NCBI RefSeq assembly: GCF_949628265.1
Contig: NC_088786.1
Coordinates: forward strand, 32,261,681 to 32,325,680
DNA length: 64,000 bases
Direction of reading: 5' to 3'
Source: Cloeon dipterum
Taxonomy: Eukaryota; Arthropoda; Insecta; Ephemeroptera; Baetidae
Shown piece after piece: positions 62,150-64,000 of the stretch (position 1 is the first letter of the stretch; each line of letters opens with the position of its first letter). The notes below the pieces were generated by a model. That model saw only the letters and a list, made by a program, of their open reading frames with translations, searched no databases and was not told the origin of the DNA. Made by a program: the position numbers and the translations under genes.

Positions 62150-64000
62150 CTGTGAAAAAAATAGCACCAAATATGAGTAAACACAAAAGGGCGAGCTGCG
62201 ATTTACAAGCCTAATAATAAAAAGCAGGTTCTAGAAGTGAAATTAAAATAATATTACTCTCATCAAACACACAGGGTTGAGAAACGCGCAGCATGAATCA
62301 CTGCACGCGTTCGCCTTTGTTTTAAGCGTACCAGGGAGAAACAAAGCACGGAATTCGAGTATAGGGGGGTTTGATTTTCTGTATGTCGCATGAGCGCGCG
62401 TCCACAGTCAATGCCTTTACAATTAAGCGGGCGGTACGCGTTGGATAAGAAGGGGGCAAGCGGAAAAAACTCGCGGGGCTTCTGGCTGCTGCAGTTCAAA
62501 TCGCGCTCGAGCGCAATGTTTTCCTCAATAAAATAAATAAATTCGTATTTTATGGCAGCCAGACCAGAAGTGGCCCTTTATTGCCCTTGAGTAGGTGCAG
62601 CGAGGAATTAGGAAAGCCAGAGGGCATAACAGTGTGTTGCAATCAAAGCGTAGAGCCGCGCCGAAGGGGCTGCCGGAGACACACGAAAGGTGCTTTCAGC
62701 TGCCGCGTGTATTATTTCACGTTGCTGGCACCCACCCAAAAATGGGAAGATGCAGGAATGATCAAAATGCTGACCCCCGATGGCTGGCTCGTGTAGGAAA
62801 GCGAAAGCCGCTCTTGGCCAAGCTTCTGGATTCCTCACTTTTCTTTAAACATGTCTAGATGGCTCTTACAGAGCGCGAGCAACCTGGAGCCTGAGTTCAG
62901 AGAGCGGTAAAATTGCCAAATACGTCCTCGCTAAATTATAGGTTCTAGTTCTAATTAAAATTGAACCAGAATATTGACACGATTTAAATGCTATATAACC
63001 AAGGTTCATCAAGAGAGAAAAAGAGCAGGGTATTGTAAAAAAACTTGCTAACTCTATTTGTTCTCCGCGTGGCAATCGAGTGCTGAGCTCGCTTCTTATC
63101 ATCAGTTTCTCGCGGCCTTCGCATATAGTGCGATCATCGTTAACATTGTTATTTGTATTTTGCGGCGAGGCGTGGCCTGCCGGCTCTTCTCGTGCCTTCG
63201 CTCTGACCGTCGCGTTCATCAGCAACGGTGCGCGCTGAAAACACTTTCATTCAAAAGCAGCGCCGGCACAAGATAATTTATGTCAACAAATTATATTGTT
63301 TTTCTTTGGCATGTTACGAAGTAAAAACAACTATAATCTCTTTCCGACAAAATAAAACAGGAAAAAATCAAGTTTTTTTAACGGTAACAAATTATGTTAA
63401 TAAACAAGCAGTGACTAATTTAACGCTGTTTCCATTGAAAATTGAGTTTGATGGGCATACAAAGTATTTCATGCTGACAGGTGTCTTTCAATCTCGGATG
63501 CGTTGAGAGCGAGAAAAAAATAAATGCATTTTCATCGTCGTCGTAGTAAAACGGACTTCACGCTCCAAATAACCTTTTGAATGATTTCCGCTGGCCGTCG
63601 CTCGGCCGAAGTTGCGCGCGTTCCTCATTTTCAAGCGGTCTATGAGAGCGGGCTCAGGCCGCTTAGCGCGAAAACAGAAACCGCAAAAGTCAACCTTTTG
63701 CACAATCCAGCGTTCTCTTATAGCCGCGTTTTGGCACTAGCGTTCGCTGGCTCGACGACATCGCACTATTTAATCACGTCTAATTCGAGTTTGCTGTTCT
63801 CACACAGCTGGGATTCAAGCAAAATAAAAACACTATCTCCATGGTGCCGTGGTTTGGGAGAAAATAGCTTAATCCGTGGAACGAGCAAATTTTTCCATGA
63901 ACGAAATGCACGAAGTTCATTTTGAAGAGCAAAATAAAAAAATATGTAACGCATGTCGTCATTTGGATAAATAAAGCGAGTACAAAAAGAGTTGAGAGTA
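62150..64000. other. Upstream flank of adducin
   Basis: No coding exon is supported. The minus-strand acceptor in front of the adducin start implies a non-coding first exon in this stretch or beyond the window. GC-richer patches at 62270-62520 and 63060-63240 are the likeliest places for a promoter, but no core element was recognised. Confidence 0.4.

Overview
This window looks like nuclear DNA of an insect. It carries intron-split genes whose GT-AG exons sit in AT-rich introns, and the exons are clearly GC-richer than their surroundings. The protein set is typical of insects: two cuticle-type zona pellucida (ZP) proteins, an insect lipocalin, the insulin receptor substrate Chico, a small secreted protein of unknown family, and adducin (Hu-li tai shao). 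The order of insect cannot be fixed from sequence alone. I built the gene models by hand, joining exons only where splice sites, reading phase and protein similarity agreed. All models close without frameshifts.

Layout. (1) About 0.9-15.8 kb, + strand: a ZP membrane protein of 512 residues in seven coding exons, with a 10.2 kb first intron. (2) About 18.6-31.7 kb, - strand: a second ZP protein of 483 residues, of the dusky/dusky-like type, facing the first gene tail to tail, with a probable non-coding first exon near 31.6 kb. (3) About 31.8-39.4 kb: no convincing gene; simple repeats and old dispersed repeats. (4) 39.5-40.9 kb, + strand: a secreted lipocalin of 241 residues. (5) 41.1-48.7 kb, - strand: Chico/IRS, 1308 residues in 14 coding exons, with PH and PTB domains and ten YXXM motifs; its promoter is probably in the CpG-rich block at 49.7-50.9 kb. 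(6) 53.3-55.1 kb, + strand: an unrecognised secreted protein of 239 residues whose first exon codes only five bases. (7) 55.3-62.1 kb, - strand: adducin/hts with 16 coding exons including a 24-base microexon, plus a short isoform made by reading through a donor site.

The two ZP genes are the only pair with an obvious shared role, shaping apical extracellular matrix and cuticle. Chico works in insulin signalling and adducin in the spectrin-actin membrane skeleton, and they are unrelated to their neighbours. Mobile DNA found by eye includes a 235-base hAT-type MITE with a perfect 8-base target duplication (28969-29203), a 714-base element with 34-base terminal inverted repeats in a chico intron (46102-46815), and two families of diverged dispersed repeats. 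I found no prokaryotic system, CRISPR array, tRNA, rRNA or viral gene. The least explained gene is the secreted protein at 53.3-54.8 kb.
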